Below are positions 1-5,960 of a stretch of 7,379 nucleotides of DNA, one piece after another. Both the position numbers and the translations under genes were made by a program. This DNA comes from Leclercia sp. UBA7405 (GTDB lineage: Bacteria > Pseudomonadota > Gammaproteobacteria > Enterobacterales > Enterobacteriaceae), in contig DKMV01000353.1 of NCBI GenBank assembly GCA_002469605.1, positions 337 through 7,715 of the forward strand. Direction: 5' to 3'. How positions within the stretch are numbered: position 1 is the stretch's first letter; each line of letters starts with the position of its first letter. Below the pieces are notes generated by a model. That model worked only from the letters and a program-made list of their open reading frames with translations, made no database searches and was not told the DNA's origin.

Positions 1-3
1 CAT

Positions 4-21
4 GTACTAATTAGCTAGTAC
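4..21 (+). promoter_or_regulatory. TrpR operator of aroH
   Basis: The 18-bp near-palindrome GTACTAATTAGCTAGTAC has the two GTACTA/TAGTAC arms typical of tryptophan repressor operators. It lies about 18 bp upstream of a good -10 element, so it covers the -35 position. This is how the aroH operator is placed in E. coli, where TrpR with bound tryptophan represses aroH. Direct repression here is inferred from that match and from the gene downstream. Confidence 0.87.
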
Positions 22-51
22 AACGCGTCATTTTCCGCTATCATTGCCCGC
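16..51 (+). promoter_or_regulatory. aroH promoter, -10 TATCAT at 39-44
   Basis: TATCAT at 39-44 matches the sigma-70 -10 consensus at five of six positions. The hexamer 17 bp upstream (16-21, TAGTAC) is a poor -35 and lies inside the TrpR operator, so repressor and polymerase would compete. Transcription would start near 51 and leave a leader of about 113 nt before aroH. The start point is inferred. Confidence 0.68.
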
Positions 52-105
52 AGAATTGTGATGTGCATCACCCTCATACTTGAAAACATCAAGGATTGGT
101 TTATC

Positions 106-156
106 GTGATGCCCATTACTTCCGGCACTTTTGCCGTTGAAGCCGCCTATTTCTGA
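106..156 (+). CDS. Possible 16-codon upstream ORF in the aroH leader
   Basis: A short frame begins GTG-ATG at 106-111, reads (V)MPITSGTFAVEAAYF, and stops with TGA at 154-156, 8 nt before the aroH ATG. AAGGA at 91-95 is a possible ribosome binding site, 10 nt from the GTG and 13 nt from the ATG. The same frame is open back to an ATG at 61, which would give 31 residues, but that ATG is only about 10 nt from the predicted transcript start and has no visible binding site. The peptide has no tryptophan run, so a trp-type attenuator is unlikely. Translational coupling to the weakly primed aroH is possible. This is a candidate only; it could be chance. Confidence 0.25.
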   Translation: MMPITSGTFAVEAAYF

Positions 157-164
157 GATAAGTC

Positions 165-1211
165 ATGAACAAAACTGATGAACTCCGCACTGCGCGCATT
201 GATAGCCTGGTGACGCCAGCCGAACTGGCCGAGCGGTATCCTCTCTCTGCCGGGGTGGCAGAAAACGTGACAACGTCACGTAAGCGTATTGAAAAAATCC
301 TTAATGGCGACGATCCTCGCCTGTTAGTTATTGTAGGCCCCTGCTCTATTCACGATCTGGATGCAGCGATGGATTATGCCCAACGCCTGAAAGGGCTGCG
401 GGACAAATACCACGCGCGGCTGGAAATTGTGATGCGCACCTACTTTGAAAAACCGCGCACCGTAGTGGGCTGGAAGGGGCTGATCTCCGATCCGGATCTC
501 AACGGCAGTTACCGGGTAAACCACGGTATTGAGCTGGCGCGCAAGCTGCTGTTGCAGGTTAACGAGCTGGGCGTGCCTACCGCCACCGAGTTTCTGGATA
601 TGGTGACCGGACAGTTTATCGCCGACCTTATCAGCTGGGGCGCTATTGGCGCGCGCACCACCGAGAGCCAGATCCACCGCGAGATGGCCTCGGCGCTCTC
701 CTGCCCGGTCGGTTTCAAAAACGGTACCGACGGCAATACCCGCATCGCGGTGGACGCCATTCGCGCGGCCCGCGCCAGCCATATGTTCCTCTCCCCGGAC
801 AAACGCGGGCAGATGACCATCTACCAGACCAGCGGTAACCCCGGCGGCCACATCATCATGCGTGGCGGCAAGAAGCCAAACTACCATGCTCAGGATATCG
901 CCGACGCCTGCGAGACCCTGCGCGAATTCGATCTGCCCGAGCAGCTGGTGGTAGATTTCAGCCACGGCAACTGCCAGAAGCAGCATCGCCGTCAGCTGGA
1001 CGTCTGCGATGACATTTGTCAGCAGATCCGCAGCGGCTCTACCGCCGTTGCCGGCGTGATGGCCGAAAGCTTTATCAAGGAAGGCACCCAGAAAGTGGTG
1101 GTGGGCCAGCCAATTACCTACGGTCAGTCCATTACCGACCCCTGCCTGAGCTGGGAAGATACCGAACTGCTGATAGAGAAACTCGCCTCGGCGGTTGATA
1201 GCCGCTTCTGA
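165..1211 (+). CDS. aroH: 3-deoxy-7-phosphoheptulonate (DAHP) synthase, Trp-sensitive
   Basis: This 348-residue class I DAHP synthase condenses phosphoenolpyruvate with erythrose 4-phosphate in the cytoplasm, the first step of the shikimate pathway. The metal ligands expected from E. coli AroG are present with an offset of one: Cys60 in GPCSIHD, His267 in DFSHGN, Glu301 and Asp325 in SITDPC. Arg91, Lys96 and Lys185 of the phosphoenolpyruvate site are also there. Val147, Gly149 and Ala177 match positions linked to tryptophan feedback in E. coli AroH. These residues, the length and the TrpR operator upstream favour AroH over AroF or AroG. The ribosome binding site is weak (GAGAT/TAAG at 157-162). 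The start MNKTDELRTARI fits the family. The gene is monocistronic, with its own operator and terminator. Confidence 0.97.
   Translation: MNKTDELRTARIDSLVTPAELAERYPLSAGVAENVTTSRKRIEKILNGDDPRLLVIVGPCSIHDLDAAMDYAQRLKGLRDKYHARLEIVMRTYFEKPRTVVGWKGLISDPDLNGSYRVNHGIELARKLLLQVNELGVPTATEFLDMVTGQFIADLISWGAIGARTTESQIHREMASALSCPVGFKNGTDGNTRIAVDAIRAARASHMFLSPDKRGQMTIYQTSGNPGGHIIMRGGKKPNYHAQDIADACETLREFDLPEQLVVDFSHGNCQKQHRRQLDVCDDICQQIRSGSTAVAGVMAESFIKEGTQKVVVGQPITYGQSITDPCLSWEDTELLIEKLASAVDSRF
944..951 (+). other. Chi octamer
   Basis: GCTGGTGG, the octamer recognised by RecBCD in E. coli, occurs on + within aroH. It may be only a by-product of codon choice in the LVVDF segment. Confidence 0.5.
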
Positions 1212-1218
1212 CATCTGT

Positions 1219-1244
1219 CCCGGCGCATGCGCCGGGCTTTCTTC
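1219..1244 (+). terminator. Intrinsic terminator of aroH
   Basis: A perfect 18-bp GC-rich palindrome, CCCGGCGCATGCGCCGGG at 1219-1236, begins 7 nt after the aroH stop codon and is followed by CTTTCTTC. The strong stem with a short, interrupted T-rich tail fits a rho-independent terminator ending the aroH transcript before the hemP promoter. Confidence 0.75.
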
Positions 1245-1308
1245 GCTAATACCCTGCTTTTTCTCAACTTTCTTTTCTGGGCGCCATCGCCTTTTCAGGC
1301 AAAAGTGC

Positions 1309-1336
1309 TTGATGTAAAAGACGTTATGATGATAAT
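1309..1336 (+). promoter_or_regulatory. hemP promoter, TTGATG / GATAAT
   Basis: TTGATG at 1309-1314 (four of six to the -35 consensus) and GATAAT at 1331-1336 (five of six to the -10) are 16 bp apart. Transcription would begin near 1343. The -10 element is part of the Fur-type operator, as expected for an iron-repressed promoter. TATGAT at 1325-1330 is another -10-like hexamer but lacks a -35 at the right distance. Confidence 0.6.
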
Positions 1337-1349
1337 GATTATCATTGTT
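1325..1349 (+). promoter_or_regulatory. Fur box upstream of hemP
   Basis: GATAATGATTATCATTGTT at 1331-1349 matches the 19-bp Fur consensus GATAATGATAATCATTATC at 16 positions. A further Fur-like hexamer, TATGAT, adjoins it at 1325-1330, giving a run of hexamers that could bind more than one Fur dimer. The core AATGATTATCATT (1334-1346) is a palindrome around one central base. It overlaps the -10 element of hemP, so repression when iron is plentiful is the likely outcome. Confidence 0.88.
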
Positions 1350-1374
1350 ACGTTGATTACTATTTTAGAACACT

Positions 1375-1569
1375 ATGCCACCGATGGATAACAGTGCTGC
1401 AACGCTTTCCCGTCCGGAAAACAGGTCCCGGCCTGTACCCGAGGCGTCCGATCGCTGTATCAACAGCAAAACCCTCTTAGGCGAAGAGGGTCGCGTCGTT
1501 ATCGAACATAATGGCCAGCAGTACCTGCTGCGCCAGACCCATGCGGGAAAATTGATCCTCACAAAGTAA
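1375..1569 (+). CDS. hemP: HemP/HmuP family haemin uptake protein (YdiE)
   Basis: This 64-residue protein has the HemP signature in its C-terminal half: residues 31-64 run [15 protein letters not shown], then [10 protein letters not shown] and AGKLILTK. The N-terminal 30 residues are polar, rich in Ser, Pro and Arg, and poorly conserved. Members of the family in Burkholderia and Bradyrhizobium activate haem receptor genes; in Yersinia hemP sits beside hemR. In enterobacteria such as E. coli it stands alone, as here, and its role is less certain. The start at 1375 has only a weak binding site, and the ATG at 1384 is a possible alternative giving 61 residues. The Fur box supports iron-repressed expression. 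The gene converges on selO, 19 bp between stops. Confidence 0.88.
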   Translation: MPPMDNSAATLSRPENRSRPVPEASDRCINSKTLLGEEGRVVIEHNGQQYLLRQTHAGKLILTK

Positions 1570-1591
1570 GGGCAGCAGGCGTTAGCCCTTA
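1567..1591. terminator. Inverted repeat joining the hemP and selO stop codons
   Basis: TAAGGGC (1567-1573) and GCCCTTA (1585-1591) form a 7-bp inverted repeat around an 11-nt loop. Each arm contains the stop codon of one of the two convergent genes: TAA of hemP on + and TAA of selO on -. No T-run follows on either strand, so it would be at best a weak bidirectional terminator. Confidence 0.3.
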
Positions 1592-3031
1592 GCTGGAGCA
1601 GCTCACCTCCAGCCGCTTGCCCCAGTCCGGCGGACGGCTGACGTAATCATCGTTCCGGTCGGCAAAGGGGGTGCGCAGCGCCTCACTCAGCCGGTGCAGC
1701 TCGGTATAGTCGCCCTGCTCCGCCTGTTCGATAGCCCGCTGTGCCAGCCAGTTGCGCAGCACCATCGCCGGGTTCACCCCGTTCATCTGCGCCTGGCGGG
1801 CAGCATCGTCCGCCTCCTCCTGCTGCAGACGTTTGCGATAAGTGGCAAACCAGTCGTCAAAGCCCTGGCGGTCAATAAACTCATCCCGCAGCGGTGAAGC
1901 CGAGCTCTGTTTCTCCGTCTGGCCGAGCATGCGGAAGGTGCGGGTGTAGTCGCTGCCCTCCCGGGCCATCAGGGTAAAGAGCGCGTTCAGCAGGGTATTG
2001 TCGCCCTGTTGCGGGGTCATCAGCCCCAGCTTGCGGCGCATCAGTTTGCCGTACTCCTGCAACAGCACTTCCTGATAGCTGTCCAGGGCGTCATTCAGGG
2101 CATCCACGTCGATAAAGGGCGACAGGGCCTGCGCCAGCCGCTGGAGATTCCACAGCCCCACCGAGGGCTGATTCTCGAAGCTGTAGCGCCCCTGATAGTC
2201 GGAGTGGTTGCAGATAAACCCGGGCTGATAATCATCCAGGAAGCCGTAAGGGCCGTAATCAAAGGTCAGCCCCAGGATCGACATATTATCGGTATTCATC
2301 ACCCCATGGGCGAAGCCGACCGTCTGCCAGCAGGCCATCAGCGAGGCGGTGCGGGCGACCACGTCGCGGAACCAGAGCCGGTATTTATCGGCGTCGCCCT
2401 TTAACTGCGGCCAGTGGTGCGCAATAACAAAATCCGCCAGCTGGCGCACTTTGTCCGGCTCGCGGCGATAGTAAAAGTGTTCGAAATGGCCGAAGCGAAC
2501 ATGGCTTTGGGCGAGACGCATCAGCATCGCCCCCTGCTCTACCGTCTCACGCCTCACCGGGGTATCGCTGGTGACAATCGACAGCGCGCGGGAGGTAGGA
2601 ACGCCAAGGGCGTGCATGGCTTCAGAGGCCAGCGCCTCGCGGATAGTCGAGCGCAGCACCGCGCGCCCGTCGCCCATGCGTGAATAGGGGGTAAGCCCGG
2701 CGCCCTTCAGGTGCCAGTCCAGGGTTTGCCCGTTGGCAAGCTGCTGCTCGCCCAGCAGGATCCCGCGCCCGTCGCCAAGCTGCCCGGCCCAGACGCCAAA
2801 CTGGTGGCCGCTGTAAACCTGCGCCAGCGGCTTCATGCCCGGCAGCAGCGTTTCGCCACCCCATACGCCCGCCCCTTGTGCAGGGGTAAACAGCGAGGCG
2901 GGGATAGCCAGCTCCTCCGCAAGCGGGGCGTTATGCCAGACCAGGCGCGCGTTTTTCAGCGGTGTGGGGTTAAGTGCGGTATAGAATCCTGGCAATTCAT
3001 CATGCCAGCGTGCGGTAAAAGACAGGGTCAT
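1589..3031 (-). CDS. selO: SelO family protein adenylyltransferase (YdiU)
   Basis: This 480-residue protein has a kinase-like fold but transfers AMP from ATP to Ser, Thr or Tyr hydroxyls of proteins (AMPylation), a reaction shown for E. coli SelO and linked to redox stress. Visible motifs are [19 protein letters not shown] (72-90), the [18 protein letters not shown] block with Lys109, the catalytic-loop equivalent HGVMNTDN with Asp248 and Asn249, and the DFG equivalent DYG with Asp258. Cys274 (GFICNHS) and Cys478 near the C-terminus match the redox-active pair of E. coli SelO; the latter is an ordinary TGC cysteine, where some eukaryotic homologues use selenocysteine. The frame stays open to 3169, but ATG at 3031 follows AGGAGG (3036-3041) and begins the conserved MTLSF. 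selO lies 64 bp after ydiV and is probably cotranscribed. Confidence 0.96.
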   Translation of the reverse strand: MTLSFTARWHDELPGFYTALNPTPLKNARLVWHNAPLAEELAIPASLFTPAQGAGVWGGETLLPGMKPLAQVYSGHQFGVWAGQLGDGRGILLGEQQLANGQTLDWHLKGAGLTPYSRMGDGRAVLRSTIREALASEAMHALGVPTSRALSIVTSDTPVRRETVEQGAMLMRLAQSHVRFGHFEHFYYRREPDKVRQLADFVIAHHWPQLKGDADKYRLWFRDVVARTASLMACWQTVGFAHGVMNTDNMSILGLTFDYGPYGFLDDYQPGFICNHSDYQGRYSFENQPSVGLWNLQRLAQALSPFIDVDALNDALDSYQEVLLQEYGKLMRRKLGLMTPQQGDNTLLNALFTLMAREGSDYTRTFRMLGQTEKQSSASPLRDEFIDRQGFDDWFATYRKRLQQEEADDAARQAQMNGVNPAMVLRNWLAQRAIEQAEQGDYTELHRLSEALRTPFADRNDDYVSRPPDWGKRLEVSCSS

Positions 3032-3095
3032 AGGTCCTCCTGCTTTTAGTGTAGTGGGTTTATCCGCAGTTAAACACAGGGTAAAAGCAGGGGTA

Positions 3096-3806
3096 TCACT
3101 GCACCAGCGAGGTAATATTGCCCGCGGTAACGGCTGGCCACAGGTTTCCCTGCATAGCGCTGAACTCATATGCCGAGAGACGCTGGAGCGTGGCGATATC
3201 GTCCACTCCTGCGACCATGACCGACTGACAGCAGGGGGTTATCTGCATCAGGATCGCGCGCAAAAAAGGATCGAAAGTACGTTCCGTCAAAGAGTGGTGA
3301 ATGAAGTTTTTATCCAGCGCTACACGTTTAAATAATCCATCAAAAATGGCTTTAGTCGACGCATCTCCGGCACCAAAATTAGCCAGTACCAGCGGAAAAC
3401 GCCGTGCGAAAGTCGTCAGCAATGTATTCATATTCCCGTTATTAAGATCGGGATAGTTTTCATTTACCGTAAACTCCAGCCACGGATAACGCTCGCAAAT
3501 TGCATCGCCATTGCCTTCGTTTATAAGCCAGGCAACAATGGTTGGCGTAATATTTATCCAGGCAATTAACTGATGCTGAATAAAAAAGAGTTTGCAGTTT
3601 TCGACTAATGACAGCTTTTCCTGAAACAGCGCCAGTTCCTGCTCTGCCGTGAGCTCAGGCAGGATCAGTTCATTAGGAATGCGGACAGACGAGTTAACGA
3701 CAGAAAAATTAGCACTTATTTCGCAACCCATTAGCGTCCCTGAATGATTGCGGGCCGGCAGTATTAATAGTTCAGACTGGTATGCATTATCCAGCGTAAT
3801 AATCAT
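3096..3806 (-). CDS. ydiV: YdiV: degenerate EAL-domain anti-FlhDC factor
   Basis: This 236-residue protein is a divergent homologue of YdiV (RflP), which binds FlhD of the FlhD4C2 flagellar master regulator and blocks its activity when nutrients are poor. The EAL fold is recognisable: WINITP (83-88), FGAG (144-147), [15 protein letters not shown] (155-169) and QG (219-220). The c-di-GMP phosphodiesterase residues are lost. EAL is replaced by Glu29-Ile-Ser, the DD pair by Ala142-Asn143, the KxD lysine by Ala163, and EGVE by AGVD (199-202). It should therefore neither bind nor cut c-di-GMP. ATG at 3806 is preceded by GGAG (3815-3818) at 8 nt. The gene is much more AT-rich than its neighbours (a sampled 60 bp at 3541-3600 has 33% GC). 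Identity as YdiV rests on order, length and shared blocks such as NENYP, FIQH and PCC. Confidence 0.9.
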   Translation of the reverse strand: MIITLDNAYQSELLILPARNHSGTLMGCEISANFSVVNSSVRIPNELILPELTAEQELALFQEKLSLVENCKLFFIQHQLIAWINITPTIVAWLINEGNGDAICERYPWLEFTVNENYPDLNNGNMNTLLTTFARRFPLVLANFGAGDASTKAIFDGLFKRVALDKNFIHHSLTERTFDPFLRAILMQITPCCQSVMVAGVDDIATLQRLSAYEFSAMQGNLWPAVTAGNITSLVQ

Positions 3807-4050
3807 CTCTCCGGCTCCGTCCTTCTGACGCTATGTGTCATCCTGAAACATACAGTGATGCAATTCAATATCCTGGATACTAATATGATGACTTTCATTC
3901 TTCCCGTTATAAAATTAGGATTATCCTTAAGCTGAAAATAATCTTATCCTGGATATCTCATAATAGCCAGTTTTAGATAAGCGTAAGATTTTATAAGTAA
4001 TTATCCTAATGACAAATAATGTCACTGGCGATATAAAGGCGTGATTTTTT
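3807..4050 (-). promoter_or_regulatory. AT-rich ydiV upstream region with repeated AGGA motifs
   Basis: This gap holds no gene. A sampled 60 bp (3901-3960) has 30% GC. Read on the - strand toward ydiV it contains nine GGA motifs, six of them AGGA: GGA at 4006-4004, 3949-3947, 3926-3924, 3904-3902, 3873-3871, 3843-3841, 3822-3820, 3818-3816 and 3812-3810. The last three are at or next to the ribosome binding site. GGA is the core of CsrA sites, so post-transcriptional control is plausible. Two copies of TATCCTGGATA (+ strand 3869-3879 and 3945-3955) and AGGATTATCCT (3917-3927) are dyads. TATTAT at 3965-3960 is a possible -10 without a good -35. The transcription start is unknown. Confidence 0.5.
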
Positions 4051-4078
4051 ACCGGTAGCGTCCTGCGACGCTACCGGT
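4051..4078. terminator. Strong 12-bp hairpin directly after nlpC
   Basis: ACCGGTAGCGTC (4051-4062) pairs perfectly with GACGCTACCGGT (4067-4078) around a 4-nt loop, and the stem abuts the nlpC stop codon at 4079-4081. Read in the nlpC direction the stem is followed by AAAAAAT, not by a T-run, so it does not look like a standard intrinsic terminator. Read on + it is followed by TTTATATA, but no + strand gene lies upstream. It may be a processing or stabilising 3' hairpin or part of a rho-dependent end. Confidence 0.45.
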
Positions 4079-4543
4079 TTATATACGGCGGGCCTGCCAG
4101 AAATTTTTACGCCAGTAGACATTATCCAGCGACGAGCGCATTACCCCGCGACTGGTTGAGGCGTGAATAAACTGGTTATCGGTGTCGTAAATTCCGACAT
4201 GGAGACCGCTCTCCCCGGAGCCGGTTTTGAAAAAGACTAGGTCGCCGGGCAGCAGCTCGTCTTTATTAATCTCGGTGCCTATTTTCGCCTGCTGGCGCGT
4301 CTCCCGCGGCAGCCGGAGATCGAATCTGTCACGGAAAGTCATCAGCACAAAGCCGGAGCAGTCGATGCCTCCGCGGCTCATTCCGCCATAGCGATATGGG
4401 GTGCCGTGCCAGTGCTGCAGCTGGTCGTTGAGATTAGCAATTACCATAATCGAATCTGATAGCCGCGCATTCGGCGGCGGCGCACGATGGCTACTGCATC
4501 CTGCAAGCAATAGCGCGACCACAAGGGGAAACCAGAATCGCAT
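4079..4543 (-). CDS. nlpC: NlpC: NlpC/P60 family lipoprotein peptidase
   Basis: This 154-residue protein starts with a lipoprotein signal peptide whose lipobox LAGC ends at Cys16, the predicted lipidated residue. Ser17 follows, so there is no Asp retention signal and the outer membrane is the likely location. The NlpC/P60 domain fills about residues 37-154. The catalytic residues are Cys62 in DCSGF, His115 in LHVGIY and His127 in FIHAST. The family cuts peptidoglycan stem peptides, typically gamma-D-Glu to diaminopimelate bonds; the exact substrate of NlpC is inferred. Length and sequence match E. coli NlpC closely. AGAGGA (4554-4559) lies 10 nt before the ATG. nlpC begins 74 bp after btuD with no clear terminator between, so readthrough from btuCED is likely; weak promoter-like hexamers TTGCGC and TAAATT also occur in the gap. 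Confidence 0.95.
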   Translation of the reverse strand: MRFWFPLVVALLLAGCSSHRAPPPNARLSDSIMVIANLNDQLQHWHGTPYRYGGMSRGGIDCSGFVLMTFRDRFDLRLPRETRQQAKIGTEINKDELLPGDLVFFKTGSGESGLHVGIYDTDNQFIHASTSRGVMRSSLDNVYWRKNFWQARRI

Positions 4544-4617
4544 TTCAGACCAATCCTCTGCTTTTTATTATCCTTTCCGTAATTTAGCCTGTGTCAGCGC
4601 CAGGGCGCAACAGGGGG

Positions 4618-5373
4618 TTATTCCTGGGCGGTGGAAATGATCATTCTGTGACCTTCGATATCCAGCCGGCGGAACGGCATACCGTAGGCGCGGGCGAGAT
4701 TGGGCGGGGTTAACACGCTATCCCGGGGGCCGCTGGCAATCAGCTCGCCCCGCTTTAATAGCCAGACCCGGTGCGCATGCCTCAGGGTATGGTTCAGATC
4801 ATGGCTGCTCATCACAATTGCCACGCCCCGCTGTGCGAGGGCACTTAACGCCCGGTCGAGCGCCACCTGCTGCGCCACGTCCAGGCTGTTCATCGGCTCA
4901 TCCAGCACCAGCAGCTGGCCGTGCGGATTGCCTGCCGGGTGAATTTGCAGGATCACCGCCGCCAGACGCACGCGCTGCCATTCGCCGCCGGAGAGCTGGC
5001 CCACATTACGGGTTAATTTGTCCCCGATGCCCAGGGCATCTGCCACTTCGCTCAGCAGCGCCTGCTGCGCTTTATCATGCTGATGCAGCGCCAGATAGTG
5101 CCAGACGGGCATGGCGAAGGGGGGCGTCTGCTGCTGCGCCAGGAAGGCGCGCCGGCTGGCCAGCGCAGCGGCTGACCACGCCCGCAGGGGTTCTCCCTGA
5201 AAGCGGATCTCCCCTTCTCCCTCCGACAATCCCGCCATGCGGCTTAACAGGGTGCTTTTCCCCGCGCCGTTTGGACCGACGAGATGAATAATCTCCCCGG
5301 CCCTGACGTTTGCGTCAATGGGCCCAAGCCGGTCTGCTACCGCCACCGCCCTGAGCTGCATCAGCTCCGTCAT
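4618..5373 (-). CDS. btuD: Vitamin B12 import ATP-binding protein BtuD
   Basis: This 251-residue ABC ATPase drives B12 import through the BtuCDF complex on the cytoplasmic face of the inner membrane. All nucleotide-binding motifs are intact: Walker [10 protein letters not shown] (33-41), Q-loop near Gln80 in LAQQQTPP, signature LSGGE (127-131), Walker B LLVLDEP (154-160) with Glu159, D-loop SLD and the switch His191 in SSHD. The segment [18 protein letters not shown] is characteristic of BtuD. Its ATG overlaps the btuE stop by one base (TAATG at 5375-5371), which points to translational coupling. It is the distal gene of btuC-btuE-btuD. The protein ends two residues past the E. coli length, a trivial difference. 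Confidence 0.97.
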   Translation of the reverse strand: MTELMQLRAVAVADRLGPIDANVRAGEIIHLVGPNGAGKSTLLSRMAGLSEGEGEIRFQGEPLRAWSAAALASRRAFLAQQQTPPFAMPVWHYLALHQHDKAQQALLSEVADALGIGDKLTRNVGQLSGGEWQRVRLAAVILQIHPAGNPHGQLLVLDEPMNSLDVAQQVALDRALSALAQRGVAIVMSSHDLNHTLRHAHRVWLLKRGELIASGPRDSVLTPPNLARAYGMPFRRLDIEGHRMIISTAQE

Positions 5374-5924
5374 TAGCGGGACAGTGCCTGTTGAATGGCG
5401 TCGGTTACCATCGGGTCGTTCGGCGCCATATCCGGCGAGAAGCGCTGGATCACCTGCCCGTCACGGCCAAGCAGGAACTTCTCAAAGTTCCAGAGGATAT
5501 CGTCCGGATAGAGCGGTGCGCGGCCTTTGCTGGCCATACGCTCGTAGAAACCGCTGCCTTCAGGGGCGACGGCGGTGGGCGCGGCGGCAATCAGCTTCTG
5601 ATATACCGGGTGGCGGTGTTCGCCGTTGACATCCACTTTGCTGAACAGCGGGAAAGTGACGCCATAGGTGGTGCTGCAAAAGGTTTTGATCTCCTCTTCG
5701 CTGCCCGGCTCCTGGCCAAGGAACTGATTGCAGGGGAAGCCCAGCACCGTGAACCCTTCGTTTTGCCATTTCTCCTGCAGCGCTTCCAGCTGTTCATATT
5801 GCGGCGTCAGCCCGCATTTAGAGGCCACGTTCACCACCAGTAAAACCTTGCCCTTATAGCTTTCCAGGGTGGTTTTCTCTCCATCGATGGTGGTCACTTC
5901 GGTGTTCAGAATATCAGTCGGCAT
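5373..5924 (-). CDS. btuE: BtuE: glutathione peroxidase family thiol peroxidase
   Basis: This 183-residue peroxidase reduces hydrogen peroxide and organic hydroperoxides; E. coli BtuE uses thioredoxin or glutathione. The catalytic tetrad of the family is visible: peroxidatic Cys37 in NVASKCGLT, Gln71 in QEPGS, and Trp145-Asn146 in LWNFEKF. Cys83 (KTFCSTT) sits where the resolving cysteine of thioredoxin-type members lies, and Cys65 is in GFPCNQF. It has no signal peptide and should be cytoplasmic. It lies 36 bp after btuC and overlaps btuD by one base. Despite the name and position, the family chemistry gives it no part in B12 transport. GAGGG about 6 nt before the ATG is a good binding site. 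Confidence 0.96.
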   Translation of the reverse strand: MPTDILNTEVTTIDGEKTTLESYKGKVLLVVNVASKCGLTPQYEQLEALQEKWQNEGFTVLGFPCNQFLGQEPGSEEEIKTFCSTTYGVTFPLFSKVDVNGEHRHPVYQKLIAAAPTAVAPEGSGFYERMASKGRAPLYPDDILWNFEKFLLGRDGQVIQRFSPDMAPNDPMVTDAIQQALSR

Positions 5925-5960
5925 AGCATTCCCTCAGAGTGTGGTTCAGATTGACGGCGA

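Noticed and set aside
51..164. Tryptophan attenuator in the aroH leader
   Set aside because: There is no run of Trp codons and no terminator with a T-tract; the only hairpin (CGGCA 123-127 with TGCCG 132-136) is short and lies inside the candidate upstream ORF.
324..1214. Long open frame of 296 codons on the - strand opposite aroH
   Set aside because: It is a mirror frame of a clearly conserved gene with high third-position GC, shows no recognisable domain, and runs through the aroH terminator-proximal end without its own signals.
1244..1308. Possible small RNA or second promoter between aroH and hemP
   Set aside because: Apart from a short GCC/GGC repeat I see no structured element or T-run that would support an RNA gene.
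1365..1562. 65-codon frame on the - strand opposite hemP
   Set aside because: It is the antisense of hemP, which has family conservation, a promoter and a Fur box on +.
3032..3169. N-terminal extension of selO by 46 residues to 3169
   Set aside because: The extra residues overlap the 3' end of ydiV, look like no SelO N-terminus, and a strong AGGAGG precedes the conserved ATG at 3031.
4818..5291. Open frame of 157 codons on + across btuD
   Set aside because: It is a shadow of btuD with Pro, Arg and Ala-rich, low-complexity translation and no domain.
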